Assembly: GCA_031213475.1 (NCBI GenBank)
Contig: JARUPZ010000011.1
Span: 372,001 to 436,000 of the forward strand
Direction of reading: 5' to 3'
DNA from: Nereocystis luetkeana
Taxonomy: Eukaryota; Sar; Phaeophyceae; Laminariales; Laminariaceae
Length of the DNA stretch: 64,000 nucleotides
How positions within the stretch are numbered: the first letter of the stretch is position 1; each line of letters opens with the position of its first letter. The notes under the pieces were generated by a model, which was not told the origin of the DNA, ran no database searches, and saw nothing but the letters and a program-made list of their open reading frames with translations. Shown piece by piece: positions 43,050 through 56,459 of the stretch. Position numbers and translations under genes: made by a program.

Positions 43050-45880
43050 CTAGAGCGTGCCTGCTGCATTGGCTGGCTGCCCACTCCTCCCACCGATACC
43101 CTCCTGAATCACTTCCTCCATTAATAAGAGTTTCAACCTCAGCTCATACCTGACGCTCCACCATCAACAGTAGTACCGGGGCAACGGACACTGCAGGAGG
43201 GGGGTTCCACTCTGTAGACAGTTTGTATTCGCCTCTTTCCAGTTAATACTCTGCTGTACTCGTATCAAATGTCACTCGTCGACAAAAGTCTCGATTTTGG
43301 CACACAGTAGCAACACGGGTGATCCTACACATCGGTCAAACTCAAAGACGAATTGCTAGCAAACAATGACGTAAGTATTTGAATTGCCGCGAACAAACGT
43401 GCTTCAGTAGTTGAGATTAAGGGTTCAACACATGCATCTCTTTTTGCTGTACTTGCTCGGTGCTGACATCAAATCAGCACCAGGCCGAGCGCAATACCGA
43501 AATCAGTAATACGGCGGGATTATCAATCCTACACTTCCCGCATATGATACGTAACAACGTATCGGGTGTGCACACGGGCGAAGCGTCTTTGTGCAGTCAT
43601 TGTGCTCACGGTGTCCACGCGAATACGTGTCTATAGTAGATTTTAAGAGTACATGTACCCTTCGTATTCCAACTCTTTGTTCATGCGACACTGCTGTGCT
43701 GGTATGATACAGCAGTGAAACAGCGATGGACTACATACGGAAAAACTACTCGGCATTTCACACTTTCTGATGTATTCTACTTTCAACTTCCATGTCTTAC
43801 TCGTACTCGGATCGACGCCCCGGCAGAGCGCTCGACCAGGCAACCACGAAACAGACAAACGCAATTGTCCTGTAGTGCGTCTGCAGGATATCTTCAGTGG
43901 GAGAAGCAATAAGCGAATACGTTTATGCATCATTCCTCCGTTTCTTTCCAGTCTCCAACATTCTCCAATCTCAATCTCAAATATGCGCATGTTATTCATC
44001 TCAAATCAATATCAAATCGATCTACAGTAGAAACGAAAACCACAGCAGCAAGCAATCAACAAAGTGAACCGAGCCTGCTGCGGGCATAAGTACTTGCTGG
44101 TGGCGTCTTGGTCCCTTCTGTGCCACCCTCTTTTTCTTGGGGCAGCGCATCATGTTGCGCCCGCCCGCTAATCCCGAACCCGCGATGCAGACTCCTCTTC
44201 CAGCGCCCACCCTCACTCTCTCCCTCGTCCCTTGCGGGCAACGCCCCCCCCATCAACCATATGCGGGCAAAGCGCTTCAGCAGTCGGGGCAAACGATTCC
44301 GTCAAAAACAACTTTCGGCGTCGCTCCCGCAGTCTCCACCTTCCCCCCGGCTCCTGGCGGCCAACCTCTCTCTCTCTCTCTTATTATCTACAGTAGTTGT
44401 CTTCCTATGTCGCTAGTACCCAGCAGACCCACAGATTTGGGCATAAGCCTGCCTTTACTGGGGTGTTGCGCCAGCGACGGTGACGGGCGGTGGTCGAGAC
44501 GACGGCGGCGGCAGCGACGGTGGCGATGGCGGCGGCGACGGCGGTAGTGGTGCCGGTGGCAGCAGTGACGGTGACTCTGGAGAATAATTGCGCTTCATCG
44601 TCGCAACAAGCGCAGCAATCCCCTGGCTGCGGCATCTCCTGCCCTCCTCTCTTTCCTCGCTCCTCTCCTCTTTGCTCTCGTACCTGGTAGCCACTTGCTC
44701 TCATTTCATTTTCCTCGTGATCTCCACTTGAACCTTACGCTCCTGGTTGAGAAGTCGCAACCCCTCCTTCATGATCGGTACTCGCCATTCCCAAAACCAT
44801 GTCAAGCCTGGTTCCGCTGCCTGCGACGCCCGCAGGGCTTCTTCTGCGAGCCCACACCCCTCTCTCAAGCTTCTGGGTCGCTATCCGTAGCTTGAGCAGT
44901 GCTATCTTTTCCCTGAAATATTCTACGCTCTCGTTCTCCATGCCAGCATCAACGTGGCCTGACATGAGCTCGAGACGCGGAACCCTTCCGTCTGGGATTT
45001 TCCTCTGGGACGGCCGTGGCCGCGCTCTCCAATAGAAGATAACCGGCTTACACTAGTGTAGTATGGGCGACGTCACCTCAGCATCGCACGTCTGAATATA
45101 AGTACAACACAGAGAGAAAAGAGCGGCCGATGGAGCAATGGCAAAGTGAAAAGAGTTGGTTTCCAATAAGTCGAGCCGCCCTAACCCTAACAGCGGGTAG
45201 GGGGTCAGCAGGTGCACGGCTTCCTGATGGGGAGTTGCTTAGTCGACTTCAAAACAAGCACATGGGACAAAGATGGCAGACAGAAAGGTCAAGCTTGGTA
45301 AGGAAAGCCTTGACGCCCAAGCAAAAGGATATGTACTTTATCAGCCAGCCCACATTTGCGCGATTGTCATGTGAGAGCAAAATGAGGAGTCGTGGGCGAC
45401 GTAGCCCGAGCGCTGGGAGGCCTTTGGGTAGGCTCACCGACAGACCCTGCTCAGATACAGCGATACTTCGGTGACCTGAAAGGATGTGGCGCCATCGACG
45501 AAAGTGATCGCAACAGTCACCGGAGCAATCCTAACCGACAGTTTGGAAACAAACTGTCTGAGAAAATGTCTACAGTACGACGAGAAAAATGCTGAGTGAT
45601 GTCAACAGCTACGAAACAAAGCCAGTCGCGCATTAAGCCCCGAATCTAAGAGTGCCAGCATTGGGGGGCGGTTGTCACACGTTCCAAACGTCAGGATGGT
45701 AGCCGTGTGAAGTGCAGAATAGAGAGGATGAAGAAGATCTGAAAAAAGACATCAACGGGCATGGTTATCCCCGTGTCTGTCGGCAGAAGCGCTGCCAACC
45801 CCTGTTCAGGGGTTAGTGAGCCTGAGACAACAACAACAAAAAACGGCAGAGCCATAATGATGAGGCGCTCTACGATAGAG
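43050..45880. other. Non-coding interval with CGG-type repeats
   Basis: No gene recognised. It contains an impure GGC/GAC triplet tract at about 44497-44580, a TCTCTCTC run near 44370, one TACCTGGTA (44681), CTACAGTAG at 44022 and 44388, and CCCTAACCCTAAC at about 45180. Open frames here are low-complexity. Confidence 0.5.
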
Positions 45881-45884
45881 GTTT

Positions 45885-46099
45885 ACCCTAGTGTTTCTGA
45901 GGCTCCTTGCTTGAGGAGCTCCATATCTTACCCGACAACTGACTTCAGCAAAAATCAAATTTGCATCCCGATGAGCAAACTCATGACCCAAGAATACAAA
46001 AACATCATTTTTCGAAACAAAATTGGCATTCCGACGATTTTGGGTCAAGGAATCCCGTCATTCAGAAACCAGTTTGGCCGAAACGTGCTACCCCTATCG
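45885..46099 (+). mobile_element. MITE-like TIR element, distant copy 5
   Basis: Only the ends align with the family: 'gaggagctccatatcttacccgac' on the left and 'cattcagaaaccagtttggcc...gtgctacccctatcg' on the right. The middle is different and carries its own inverted pair (atgacccaa / ttgggtca-like). Confidence 0.5.
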
Positions 46100-46109
46100 T
46101 AGAACGCGT

Positions 46110-47470
46110 CTGATGAGCAAGACGGAAGTATCCGGCGTTTTACGGGGCGCTAGAGTAGACCCAGACGAATCCCATAGCATCTGCCATACAGTCGAGGACT
46201 TGGCGGTGATCCTTTTTCGGTTGACGTTGGGCGGTCGGTCACCGGGGTTCTGCAGTGCGCTGTCGACACCGGTTTCACACTAGCACTGTAACGCTAGGCT
46301 AGATCCAGTCTAGGTACTGAGCAAAGAAGAATAGATTATGATGCGCGGTAAGGTGATTGGCCGGCCGGAAGAAACAGGAACGCCAGTATCATCCGACGTC
46401 ACCAATCAGAGCATGCCGCCGGGGGAGAGGGGGCGGGGGTACTCGATAGGAGAGATGCACTCGATCTCATGCATGGCCGTAGCCGTATGACCATAGACCC
46501 TCGCATCCCTACAATACCGGGAAGGAGCATGTCGGGTATTCATCGACCTGGCAGACATTGCTTGCACCAAGCGCGAAGCGCCGTGAGGTGTCCGGCGAAT
46601 CGCATGAAGGGTGAACTACATCCTACTACAGTAAGAACAGCTAGTGAGGCGGATTTGCATATGGACGGCAGCTTCAATGAGTCAATTTAATTTCCGGTGT
46701 AGCCACTTCCAGAGACAGCAGTGGCAGTGCAATGAAAATGCCTCTTGGGTGCCTTATCATGAACACTACGTGATACGATCTATTCCCTTTTGCGGAGTAG
46801 AGGTTATTTACCTCGCACAAATGGTCTAACTCGATCATCAGCTGTGGGCGACCGCCAAAAAAAAAACAGTACCCTGGTTGTCTAGCTCACGTAGTGAGCG
46901 GCATGTTTACAGTGTCGTTGCCAACCGACGCCAACTATATATAATGGGGGGGGGCGCCGGGGGGAGGGGGGGGTGAGACCTTTTGTACGCCCGTGTGCTT
47001 GGACGACTATCTACCCAGACGAACGATAGGACTAAGCTAATCGCACCGGCTCTTTATCCTCTCTGGGAGAGGGGGGGTGTGACGCCGAGTCTTATCCTCG
47101 AGAATATCACAGATTGGGACACCACGATTGACGACCTACCGTTCACTACCAACCCGCACACAATGAGAATTCCGTACCTCGCATAAAACTGGAAACGGCT
47201 AAAAGGCTGACATTAGACCATTGGCCGGCGCGAAAGGCAAGCCAAAGCGAGAGAAGTTATCAGCGTCGTGGGCAAGTTGTAGAACCCAACTTACGTAGTG
47301 AGAGCTGGCAGGTATTTTGTGAGGAGATCTTACGGCTCACCGGGCTGCACGACGGGCGAAGTAACACACGTCAAGAACATTTGTGTCGCGGCAACTCGGC
47401 CGATAGGTCACGAGGTATTTGAGGTACAAGAGACCGCCAGCGCGCTTTGTTACACCGCGAAAAAATAATG
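46110..47470. other. Non-coding interval
   Basis: No supported gene. A G-homopolymer-rich patch is at 46945-46975. Confidence 0.5.
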
Positions 47471-47479
47471 ACTGGCCTA

Positions 47480-48060
47480 GAGGCACTACGTGTCTGATGC
47501 CAGCTTCTGGTGGCTATCTCCACCGCACCTGCTCGTCTCGGGAATCAGATCGGGTCAATATTCTCACGCGCGAGAGGTCGCAGCAGTAGAAGCAGTAGGC
47601 TCTGCTGTTGCAACAGGAGCGAGGGTTAAATTGACACAGGACACGGGACACGCATTTAAATGTCCAAGAATTATGAACTTCAGCTCTACTACTGTAGTGA
47701 CGTTTACTTTACCAATTCACCGGACGACAAAAAAAAACATCAACAAACTCCGAAGCTGGCGGTGGTTATTGCTTCGAGCGAAGGGTATATCGGAGATACA
47801 ATTTACCGCACGAACCGACCTCCGAAACAAAACGGCAAGGCGGCTGCGGGCGAGATTTTCACCATCACGATCAACCGGCTCGAGTTATTGGGTATGGTGG
47901 TTACAGCCTGGGGGGATGCTTGAAACAACGGGAGGCAGGCCGTAGTCCGAAGGAGACCTGAGCGCACGGCGATAACATGTCGTCACGTGGGTCCTATCAG
48001 TGCGATGGGCGAGAGACGACAGTCCTGAGAATGCTCGGTCGCCTCGAAGCCAAGGGTGGG
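47480..48060 (+). pseudogene. Fossil of DIRS-type RNase H
   Basis: Scattered frames keep RNase H landmarks in the right order: VSDASFWWL (Asp block, ~47491), TINRLELLGMVVTAWG (Glu block, ~47870) and GDNMSSRGS (Asp block, ~47970), then VLRMLGRLEAKGG. The Glu block closely parallels NVLELLGMVVSAW of the DIRS-like element at 29157. Many stops and frameshifts; no complete domain. Confidence 0.5.
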
Positions 48061-48064
48061 TGAA

Positions 48065-51000
48065 GAGCCACACAATGTCCCTATGACGTGCAGAACACCT
48101 ATGATGGTAACAGGTGGTAGATCGCGCAGGTCTTGGGCTAAGCGTTAGGGGAACCGGCAAACATGATCGATGGGTCGGGACAAGTTTTCTCCCACTGGGT
48201 CCAGAATTGTTTACGGCCGCGCTCAGGACCAAGTACATTGTCAGCCACTACGATAAGCTGTTACGGAACCTTGACGAGAAACGAACGGACGCTACCTGAC
48301 ACGCGTAGGCGGAGCCACGCCCCCCCCCGACTGCTGCTACCTTTCATTTTCCCCCCACAGGAACAAGAAACAAGGAGGAGGCACTCGCAGCGCGCGTGGT
48401 GGAGACCCTCGCCTTAAATCGCTGCGGGAGCGAACGCTCAAAACTACAAGGAAAAGTACAGCACCTGGGGAATGGAAACAACAGTACAGGGGAAGGGCCG
48501 GGAGAGCACTATCTTGCAGTCGTGACCAAGCTCTAGCTGGTGCGTTGACACTAAATAGTGTGTCGTTGTTACATGCACAACAACCAGTAATCAACTGTAA
48601 GAGGGCACCTAGGCGTTGGAATCAAATTTTTCCCCGAACTGCACGCAGTTTGGGACTTGCGAGCAGAGCATTGCATGATCACATGGGGGTTAGCTATGAT
48701 TGCTGCCGTGGGAAAAGGGATAGACAGAGCACAGAAACTCGGAGCAGAAAGCGCAAATTATATTTCCTTTGACCTCGTTTCTCTTTTAGAAAGGGAAACT
48801 GGTAGTCGTATGCGGGGTTGGGACTTGCGCTATCGAGCTTTCGTTTGTGCACAACGTGATATCAGAGTTGTGGGCATACGCAAACGGGGGGGGAGTCCAG
48901 TCCGACGCGAATGGCCTAACCCTAAGCTTTACAAAAAAGTGCACTTCAAGAGGCGGGATCGGGAGGGGGGGCGCCGGTGGGAGCTGCCAAAGCACTGCTG
49001 GGATTACTCAACGTGCATCCTCAGCTTCCGGGGCGTTCGCCGTTGACGGCTAGGCTCGGGCCGATTGGTCGGTCGGTCATGCGGACGGAAGCGGTAGCAC
49101 CGTTTGCGAGTAATGGTAGAGGGCAGCGGCAGAGGTCAATCTCAGTACGCGTTGCACTCGGGAATAATCTTGGGCAGGGGGGGGGGGCAACGCAATTGGT
49201 TCCGAAAGTGATTCCGAAACTGCAAAACTAGGGAGCATGCAGATGGAAGTTGCGAGCGTTTATATCGTACTTGCGAGAGGCAGGGGAAGGAGAAAAATCA
49301 GACTCCGCGGCACTCGGGAAAAGGGGGCAGAATAGGGAGTAGTGGTAGGGGACGTGCGGTCAAGCCTCAGGCTGGATTTATGGTGCGAGGGTTACAGAGC
49401 CCGGCAGGGAGCGGAGCACGGCATGATTTCGGCTTAGCCTAGTTCATTCATCTCTGGGGATTTCTGGTACAGTAGTGGGCAACACAACGACGATGGGCCT
49501 CACGGCGAGTGAAGCTTTGGCGGCTGGCCAAATCGCTTGCAATATCGGCACGAGAGCGAACCGGCCTGCCTTCGGAAAACTAGTCCAGAATGTTTGAGCG
49601 GCAGCAAATGGGGGAGAGTCATGACGACCGAGCACAGCAGTACAAAACATAGTGACCGCGAAGGTGTGCAACACGCCCCCAGGTCAATACCAGGTACTAT
49701 GCGCTGCACGTCAACGTCTTAGCGGTACCTGCTAATTGCCCCGAACCCGAAACCAAATCATCAAGTGGTCACGAAGGTCTGTCTACACCGGAGCAATAAT
49801 CGACTTGAACTCCATCCTTCTTCGTTTAGCGCAACTCGTTACCGTCTGCATCTCCTTCTTCGCGGCTGCTGTTGTTAAGGCCTCACGTTCATCACGCTAC
49901 TACCGATACGTTATCGCTATATTAATAGTATAGAAATATTTTGCAATAAAAATACAAGCATGGACATATGCTAAGATGTTACCGTCGCGCTGTAAGAAAG
50001 GGGCATATAGAGCGAAAGAGAGACAGGGAAACATATTCTGAGGCCGACAAAGACCAACGTGTCTAACAATATACTATACTTGAGCGTATGTGTGGCGTCG
50101 ACGGCTGCACGCTTCTGCCTAAGAATTCAGCCTTTATTATTCGACGCGGCCGCCCCACGTTGAATATTCTACCGCGAGCAATACGACTACAAAAGTCAAT
50201 TGGACGAGGCCCAGTGGTAAATGTAGCGGATAAATCCAACTTATAGGGAGACAGATGGTCCTATGATAGGTGGCGGCTTGCAGTCAGTGACGAACGTCTG
50301 TGCCCCTTGAACATGATACTTGGTGATGCCATAAAACAAATACCCAGCGGAAAACGCTCAGCGCTAGGAAGCGTCACGCGTTGGAACGCCGAAAAGGCCG
50401 CGGAGTACCCGACCCCACGAGCGACGCAAAATGCGCTTGAGCAAGTGCACAAAAAGGAGAGAGCAAGTGCACTCGTGCGGGTTGGCGCTCTCTACAAGAA
50501 GGCGGGGGGGCGGGGGGGCAAATTAACAGAAGAAGAAACAAGGAAAGCGAATGGTACTCTGGTACATGGTACGGCGGAGAGAGGGCGCCAGGCTTAGTGC
50601 TCTCTGCCCCGAAGGAAGAAGTCGCCCTTTGCGGGAGAGACGCCTTCCTTGCCACCGTCAGACCCTCTGGCATCACCCAGTGCCCTCGACCGACCGGCCT
50701 AACCCCAACCCCACCCTGCCGTACAATCCCGTAATACATCTGTAGTAAGACGCCCGTTTTACACCTACACGGAGTGGTGGTTTCCCGTGGGATGTTGCCG
50801 GAACGAATGTTGGGGGCACGAAATCGCTTTATCATACGGTCCCATTAAGAACTGTGCAAACGGAATGCTCATCGCATAGATCAACGAATCCCTCGAGCTG
50901 CATCCTTGTTCCACCCCTTCCTGTAACTCTCCTACTAAGTCTAGCTTCCGGCTTATGCTTTCTAAAAAACACCGCGCTACTCATAGCATCTCCAACAAGT

Positions 51001-51715
51001 CCGACCGCGGCCCTGCAGCAGCCCTGCCGCAGAAGCACGGTCCTCAATTGGGCGAATATACTGTATCAGGTACCAAGTTCCTTCTTGACATACCTGGTAC
51101 CTGATATTAACCGGTATTTTAGCGCCTCTAAGGTGTTACGCCTGCGTCGATGGGCGGACTTCGAGTAGATTCATGTGCTGAAGAGCAGATTGCATGCCGC
51201 GTCTCGCAAAACGTAAAATAAGGTATAGAAAACATTCCGCGCGGCAACATGCGCACCTTCTCAAACGGTGGCAGCGTCACAAAACATGACCCCAACTACC
51301 GCTACAGAGTAGAGAAGCTTGTCTACATTTCATGTGTACCTGGTATGTACTTGTATTGTATTTTCCTACTGTCCTAAGCTCGAGACATGCTCGGTGCTCC
51401 CTCTGCGCTAATACAGAACCACGGTATTAATAGTTTCTATCGATGTATTGCGGTGGTTGTGAACGCTTCTGCGCTCCCCTCTCGAGAGACATGTAAGGTC
51501 CCTTCGGAGAGACACGCCAGGCCCCCTGCGAGAGACATAGCGTGCCCTCGGGGAAGACAACGACTCACGAAGTCGGTCTCGGTCGGAATTCCAGCGGGGG
51601 AAACACACGATTACAACGCAGGAGGGAACTCACTGTCCGTAGTTGTACACCAATGGGTTGGGCGCGAAATACTGGCAAAACATTATTAAATTGTCGACTT
51701 CGTAGGGCACTTGTA
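48065..51715. other. Non-coding interval
   Basis: No recognised gene apart from the unassigned frame at 50307-50597. TACCAGGTA or its complement occurs at 49688, 51091 and 51337. A CCTAACCCTAA telomere-like word is at about 48914. Confidence 0.45.
50307..50597 (+). CDS. Unassigned 96-codon open frame
   Basis: The product is Lys/Arg/Glu/Ala-rich with a possible helical segment (RWNAEKAAEYPTPRATQNAL, then EQVHKKERASALVRVGALYK) and a Gly-rich stretch. I do not recognise a family. No splice sites, promoter or neighbours support it. It might be a fragment of a transposase N-terminal helix-turn-helix region or a chance open frame. Confidence 0.15.
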   Translation: MNMILGDAIKQIPSGKRSALGSVTRWNAEKAAEYPTPRATQNALEQVHKKERASALVRVGALYKKAGGRGGKLTEEETRKANGTLVHGTAERGRQA

Positions 51716-51720
51716 CATAA

Positions 51721-52050
51721 CCGGCGTCCCCTGTGGGTTGGTAGGTTGGTTGTCCTAGTGCCTACAAAAACCAGTTACGTGGGTTAGACTATCTTTGAGT
51801 GAACGTACGCGAAGAGACTTTTTCTTGCATACAAAATGACTAGCGGAAAGCGCGAGAACGTGAGATAGCAACATTCGATGAAAATCGACGCGCAGTGGGA
51901 ATGCTGAATGAACCCATGTGTGATAAACAAAAACGAAGGCGTGTACCGGGGGGGAGAAGGGGACGACACCTGTGACCACGGCTAGTGCAGAAGATCGCTG
52001 AGGGTAAAACCTCCTACGATCTGAGCTGGAAAGTAAAAGTGATGATCAAA
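51721..52050 (+). mobile_element. tRNA-headed SINE-like element, copy B
   Basis: It starts ccggcgtccc like copy C. The tRNA-like head is eroded (gggttggtaggttgg, then gtgcctac). The body matches copies A and C: agcggaaagcgcgag, acattcgatgaaaatcgac, tgtgaccacggct, agatcgctgagg and aaaacctcc. Non-coding. Confidence 0.7.
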
Positions 52051-52059
52051 ACTACCAGG

Positions 52060-55000
52060 TGTCACGGTATGATGTGCGGTGTTAGGGATGGGGTTATTGG
52101 CTAAAACGCTACTATCGCGGCGCATCGTTCCTGTAACCAAGGGAGCCCCGATTTTGAAAAACACTATTCTTATGTAGAATACAGTGCAGCTGCTGAGCTT
52201 TGTAATTCCAAGTTCTTCACCAGTAGCAGCTCAGAAACGCAAGATATCTAGCGGTGTGCACAGGATCATGACTGCATGTCTTTTATATGCTGAAGTATGT
52301 TCCCTCTCGAACACTAGTTGTTCATGATCTTCTCTATTTCGCGTGGCCTTTCTTGGAGGCGAAAGGCGTAAACCTTTTTAGAAACTTCCGAGTCGACGGA
52401 CGGTCTGGTGCAAACCGCATCCTGCGATGTCGAGGGCCACATCGGTGGCACAATGCCTCAGGCTCCAGCCTCAAGCACTAGAAAGGCCGTGAACAACGAA
52501 CGTAGCATAGATCACCGCAGCTCACCTCCTACCGCCGAGGCGAAAAACAAATACCTCCTCGAAAAGGACCACGATTACATCCTGCAGACCCACCAAATCC
52601 AAACAAATGTCCAGGTCAGCGAGTATCCTTCACCTCTCGAACCGTTGTACGAACACGCGGAACTGCCTTGCTCCAGGACCACCCGGTCCTGTCACCGCTA
52701 CTTTCAAGCTACTGTGTAGTATCCCCTCCATCACCGCTGCTGCCGTCCTCGCAAAACCTGTTGTCGGACACCGCATTCCCGCCAAGAACCTGGACCGTGG
52801 CCGAGAGAGTCTGGGTCATATAGGTGTAACCCCCCACCCGCGGGTGTCCTTTGGTGAAGCAGTAGCCGCGATAAGGTTAAGGTTTGCGTGGGGTTTGCGG
52901 GTGGGAGCGGGTGGCGGTTTTGTCCAACATATGCCTGACATGTGCTTCCTATATACCTGATTAGGAGATTAGTTGCGTCAGAAGCGAGCATAGCGTTAGA
53001 GTCCGCCCATGCCCAGGCACGTGGTTGAAGAGGAAAACAGCGGCGTACGGGCAGCCGAGACTCGCCCCAAATAGAAGTTTACAGTACCAGCGCTAACGGT
53101 AACGGTAACTTGTCCCGGCGGATCCGTTCAAAAGTAGGGAATACGGCATGGCTGCCCAGTAGGGAAGACGGTATCGTAGCTCTTCCGAGCTTGCACATAT
53201 TAAATGGCATCAAGTAACTGCTTGTTTCTATAGCATCCAACACACGAAAACACTACCGCCATCCATCCAGCCATCTATCCATCCATCCATCCGTTTGTTC
53301 CGTTTGTCCCGTTTGTTCTGACTGAGTAAGGCCTTGAGCGTAAGCCTTTCCCAAATGGCTGGCTACAAATTACGGATAACCAAGGCGCGCGAGAGAAACG
53401 GTTGCCTGAACGTGTCAAACATGATACTATCTCCTAATTCCGGCTGGGTGCTCGGTATCGAGCATAGCACAGCACCGCATCGGACCGCCCCATAGGGCAC
53501 GGTCTAATTCCGTCGACTACAGTACTGCAGCGCGGACAGGCCCAGGGCATAGATTAAAACACGGTTTCACCGCCGTCGATATCACGGTTCGCCCGATTCA
53601 ACGACGCAAACGCCTTAGGGTCATGCTGTAATAAAAAAAACTGAGGATCGATCAATGCCTGTCGAGGTCATAGCTGGTGCTGTGCTTGCGTTCCCGTAAA
53701 AGCAAGACATGTAACAGGTACCCTGCTGTTTACTATACCCTGTAGCCTGCAACCGCCGTCGGGTACTTATGTATTTCGTACCAGATATTTGGTGATCACC
53801 TGACGGCGAGCGTGGTCCCCATGGGGCGCGATGTCAACCCTAACCCTGATTGAGGGTGTGCCTCGGCAAACTTACAGGTATACGGAGAAAAAAGGAGGAG
53901 GGGGGCGTGTGCACGCTCGAGTTTATTTTTGGTCTATCGTTCGGACGCTCCCTTGCATATAAACGTTGTTGTTCCACAACGTCAGACTGAGCGAACCCGT
54001 ACCCACGTGTTACGTGCGTGCCAGACAGTGATCAAGGCTCACTCGCCGTTGCGTTGTATCTGGAAGGTTTTGGAAATTTTCGAGACTACAATCTACCAGA
54101 TTAAACCATACCACTATACTGGCATGGCCATTCCGATGTAGGAAGCGTCGGGCAGACTGTAGCGCCATCAATGACTAGATGCTAGTGGTACACTTTGAAG
54201 AGTCGTCAGTATGTAGCGTTGTTTCTTCTCGTTTTTTCAGCCTGAAATCTACCCTGAACCACTCGTACTGTACCACTATAGATGTACGCATGCACCACCT
54301 ATAACCTTCCGAAGGGCGCATTCGTCGGCTTCCTTCCGTCGCTATTCGGACCTGAGCCGACTCCACCTATCGGGAGATGATTAGTACGTGCGACCGTTCG
54401 GCTGGAACTCCCACGAGTTGTACAGTGCGGGGGGCGCTCAACCCCGGAAGCAATGCTACCGTCTGAGTTCGATGTCGCCCGAATGTAAACCGTGAAACAT
54501 CGCGGTTTTTTGTACGGTATACCCTCAGCCGCACGGCGGGAAACACCTGTCCGAGGGATAACCGCACGGCACCGCACCGCCCCGTAACGCAACATTATCA
54601 CAAACGGAAATTCCGTCGCGCCGCCCAGTGAGATTATCAAAACCCGGAATCAGCATCATGCCGAACCATACGGCTTTCAAAAACGACACCGTGCCGTCAG
54701 GCATTGATAGTATACTTCCGTTCCCCTCGCTGCCTCGGCAAGGAATGCTGCGAGGCATGCCCTATCAGGCTTATAGCGAGTGGGGTAGGTCTTTCTGGCG
54801 GGTGTAAGGCCGGACTCACCCTCAAGGAGTGATACCTTCTTGCTGCTGCCTGTGGCCGCGAGGCTCAAGCGGCAGTAGAATTGGGTCGTACGTGGTGCGT
54901 CAGGCACGGAGACCTACGATTCGCGCGTCTTTTTAGGCAGCTGCGGCAGAGCAGCAATGCTCAATCGGGGTGTCCATGCGCGGAGGCAGGCGCCACCACA

Positions 55001-56270
55001 GGCCACACTACGGCACAGTCTATTGCGCCGGTAGGAGGCTGGATTCGACGACGAGGGAGGAGGGAGACTGAGCGTCGACGTGCGGGGAAGAGACGGATTG
55101 ACCTCCCCCTGCGCGAGAATTTTTATTTCCCAGATCAGAACCGCAAGTGCGAGGAGCATTTTGTTTTTCAGGATGACGGAGAAAGGGAAACGACTGGAAG
55201 GGAATGGCAACGAGTGCACGCGCAAAGGAGCGGGTGGATTGGGCCAAGGCGATGATGCGGCCATGAAGAGCGGCAGGAAGACGGTGCATGGAGACCCATG
55301 ATTTGCGCGCACACTATCATCACGAGAGAAGCAGTCATAGTTTGTTTTTTCCTGGTTTTGTTTTTCACGAGGCAGAATAGTATCTACCGGTACTCGTCAC
55401 TGGTTTTTGTAGTTTAACGAGTTGTATACCCTTCATGGGGAATAACCTACGCAATTATCTGGGACGTGGTATCCTAACTGTGCTGCGCCTTTTTGTGTCA
55501 GACAGTCCAGGAAGAGATGGCGATCGTTGATTTTCGTGTGGCAGTAAGGTTCGATTGCTCCTTTTTTCACTGCATGTCCGCGAGTCTTCACTCTGACAGC
55601 ACTCCAGATAGCAGGCAGGTGTGTTCCTCTTTCGTTTTCACGACTACCGTGCGTTTCGTACGGTGCAGGCAGCACTTCAGACAGCATCCGCTGTAGTCAG
55701 CAGCCACGAGTTGGTTAGTGGTGGGAACGGGGGTACTCTTCTACGAGGTATATTATAGTTGAGAGGATATACCCGCGGCCATGTTAGTTCAGTTTTGCAC
55801 ATTGGTTTTATCTTGTGTGCGCTTTTTCCGTCTCGTGTATTTTGAGGCAGCCGAATTTTCGATTTTTTTGGTTTTTCGGATCTTCCTAGGGCTCCAGCAC
55901 CTTTGTGTGACCACGGACTCCTTCGTCAGAGAGTTAATGTGAGAACAACAACAACAACAACAACAAGTGTACCGCACCGTGAACAACCTGCACACAGAAA
56001 AATGTTTTCTCTTGGCTGGGCCATACTGTGCACGAAGAGAGAAAAACATATACCCCATGTAAGGTAAAACGAAAGCGTGTCATCAACAAATCGATACTTC
56101 CCTCGGGTTGGTAGCGCTTTACCCATTCTTAAAAGTGGGCAGTCAGTAAAAACACTAACAAAAAGAGAGCTGGAATGCCTCGTCAGACAGTAGCATGACA
56201 GTACAGTACAGTAGTAGAAAGAGACCAAGAGTGGAGCACGAACTACGACAGGCAACAAGAACAGCAACAG
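52060..56270. other. Non-coding interval with microsatellites
   Basis: No recognised gene. It contains a CATC repeat (about 53265-53292), a telomere-like ccctaaccctg at 53828, and a CAA microsatellite at 55941-55967. Open frames at 52408-52960 and 54881-55255 show no domain. Confidence 0.5.
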
Positions 56271-56459
56271 GGGGGGGGTAGGGTTAGGGCTAGACAAAAG
56301 CGAAGGGAGTCGAAGCTTCTCTACGCTACTAGACGGGGTACAAACCGTGCACCGTGATGAACATCATGAGGATGACCAACATGGCCAACGCTATGATGAA
56401 GAGGGTCGGCAATTAACGACGGCGTTGGTGGCTGCGAGAAAACAAAATGCGACTTCCTT

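Noticed and set aside
44137-44704. Overlapping low-complexity open frames (Arg/Trp, Ala/Val, Pro/Ser)
   Set aside because: They arise from the GGC/GAC triplet tract in all frames and look like repeat artefacts.
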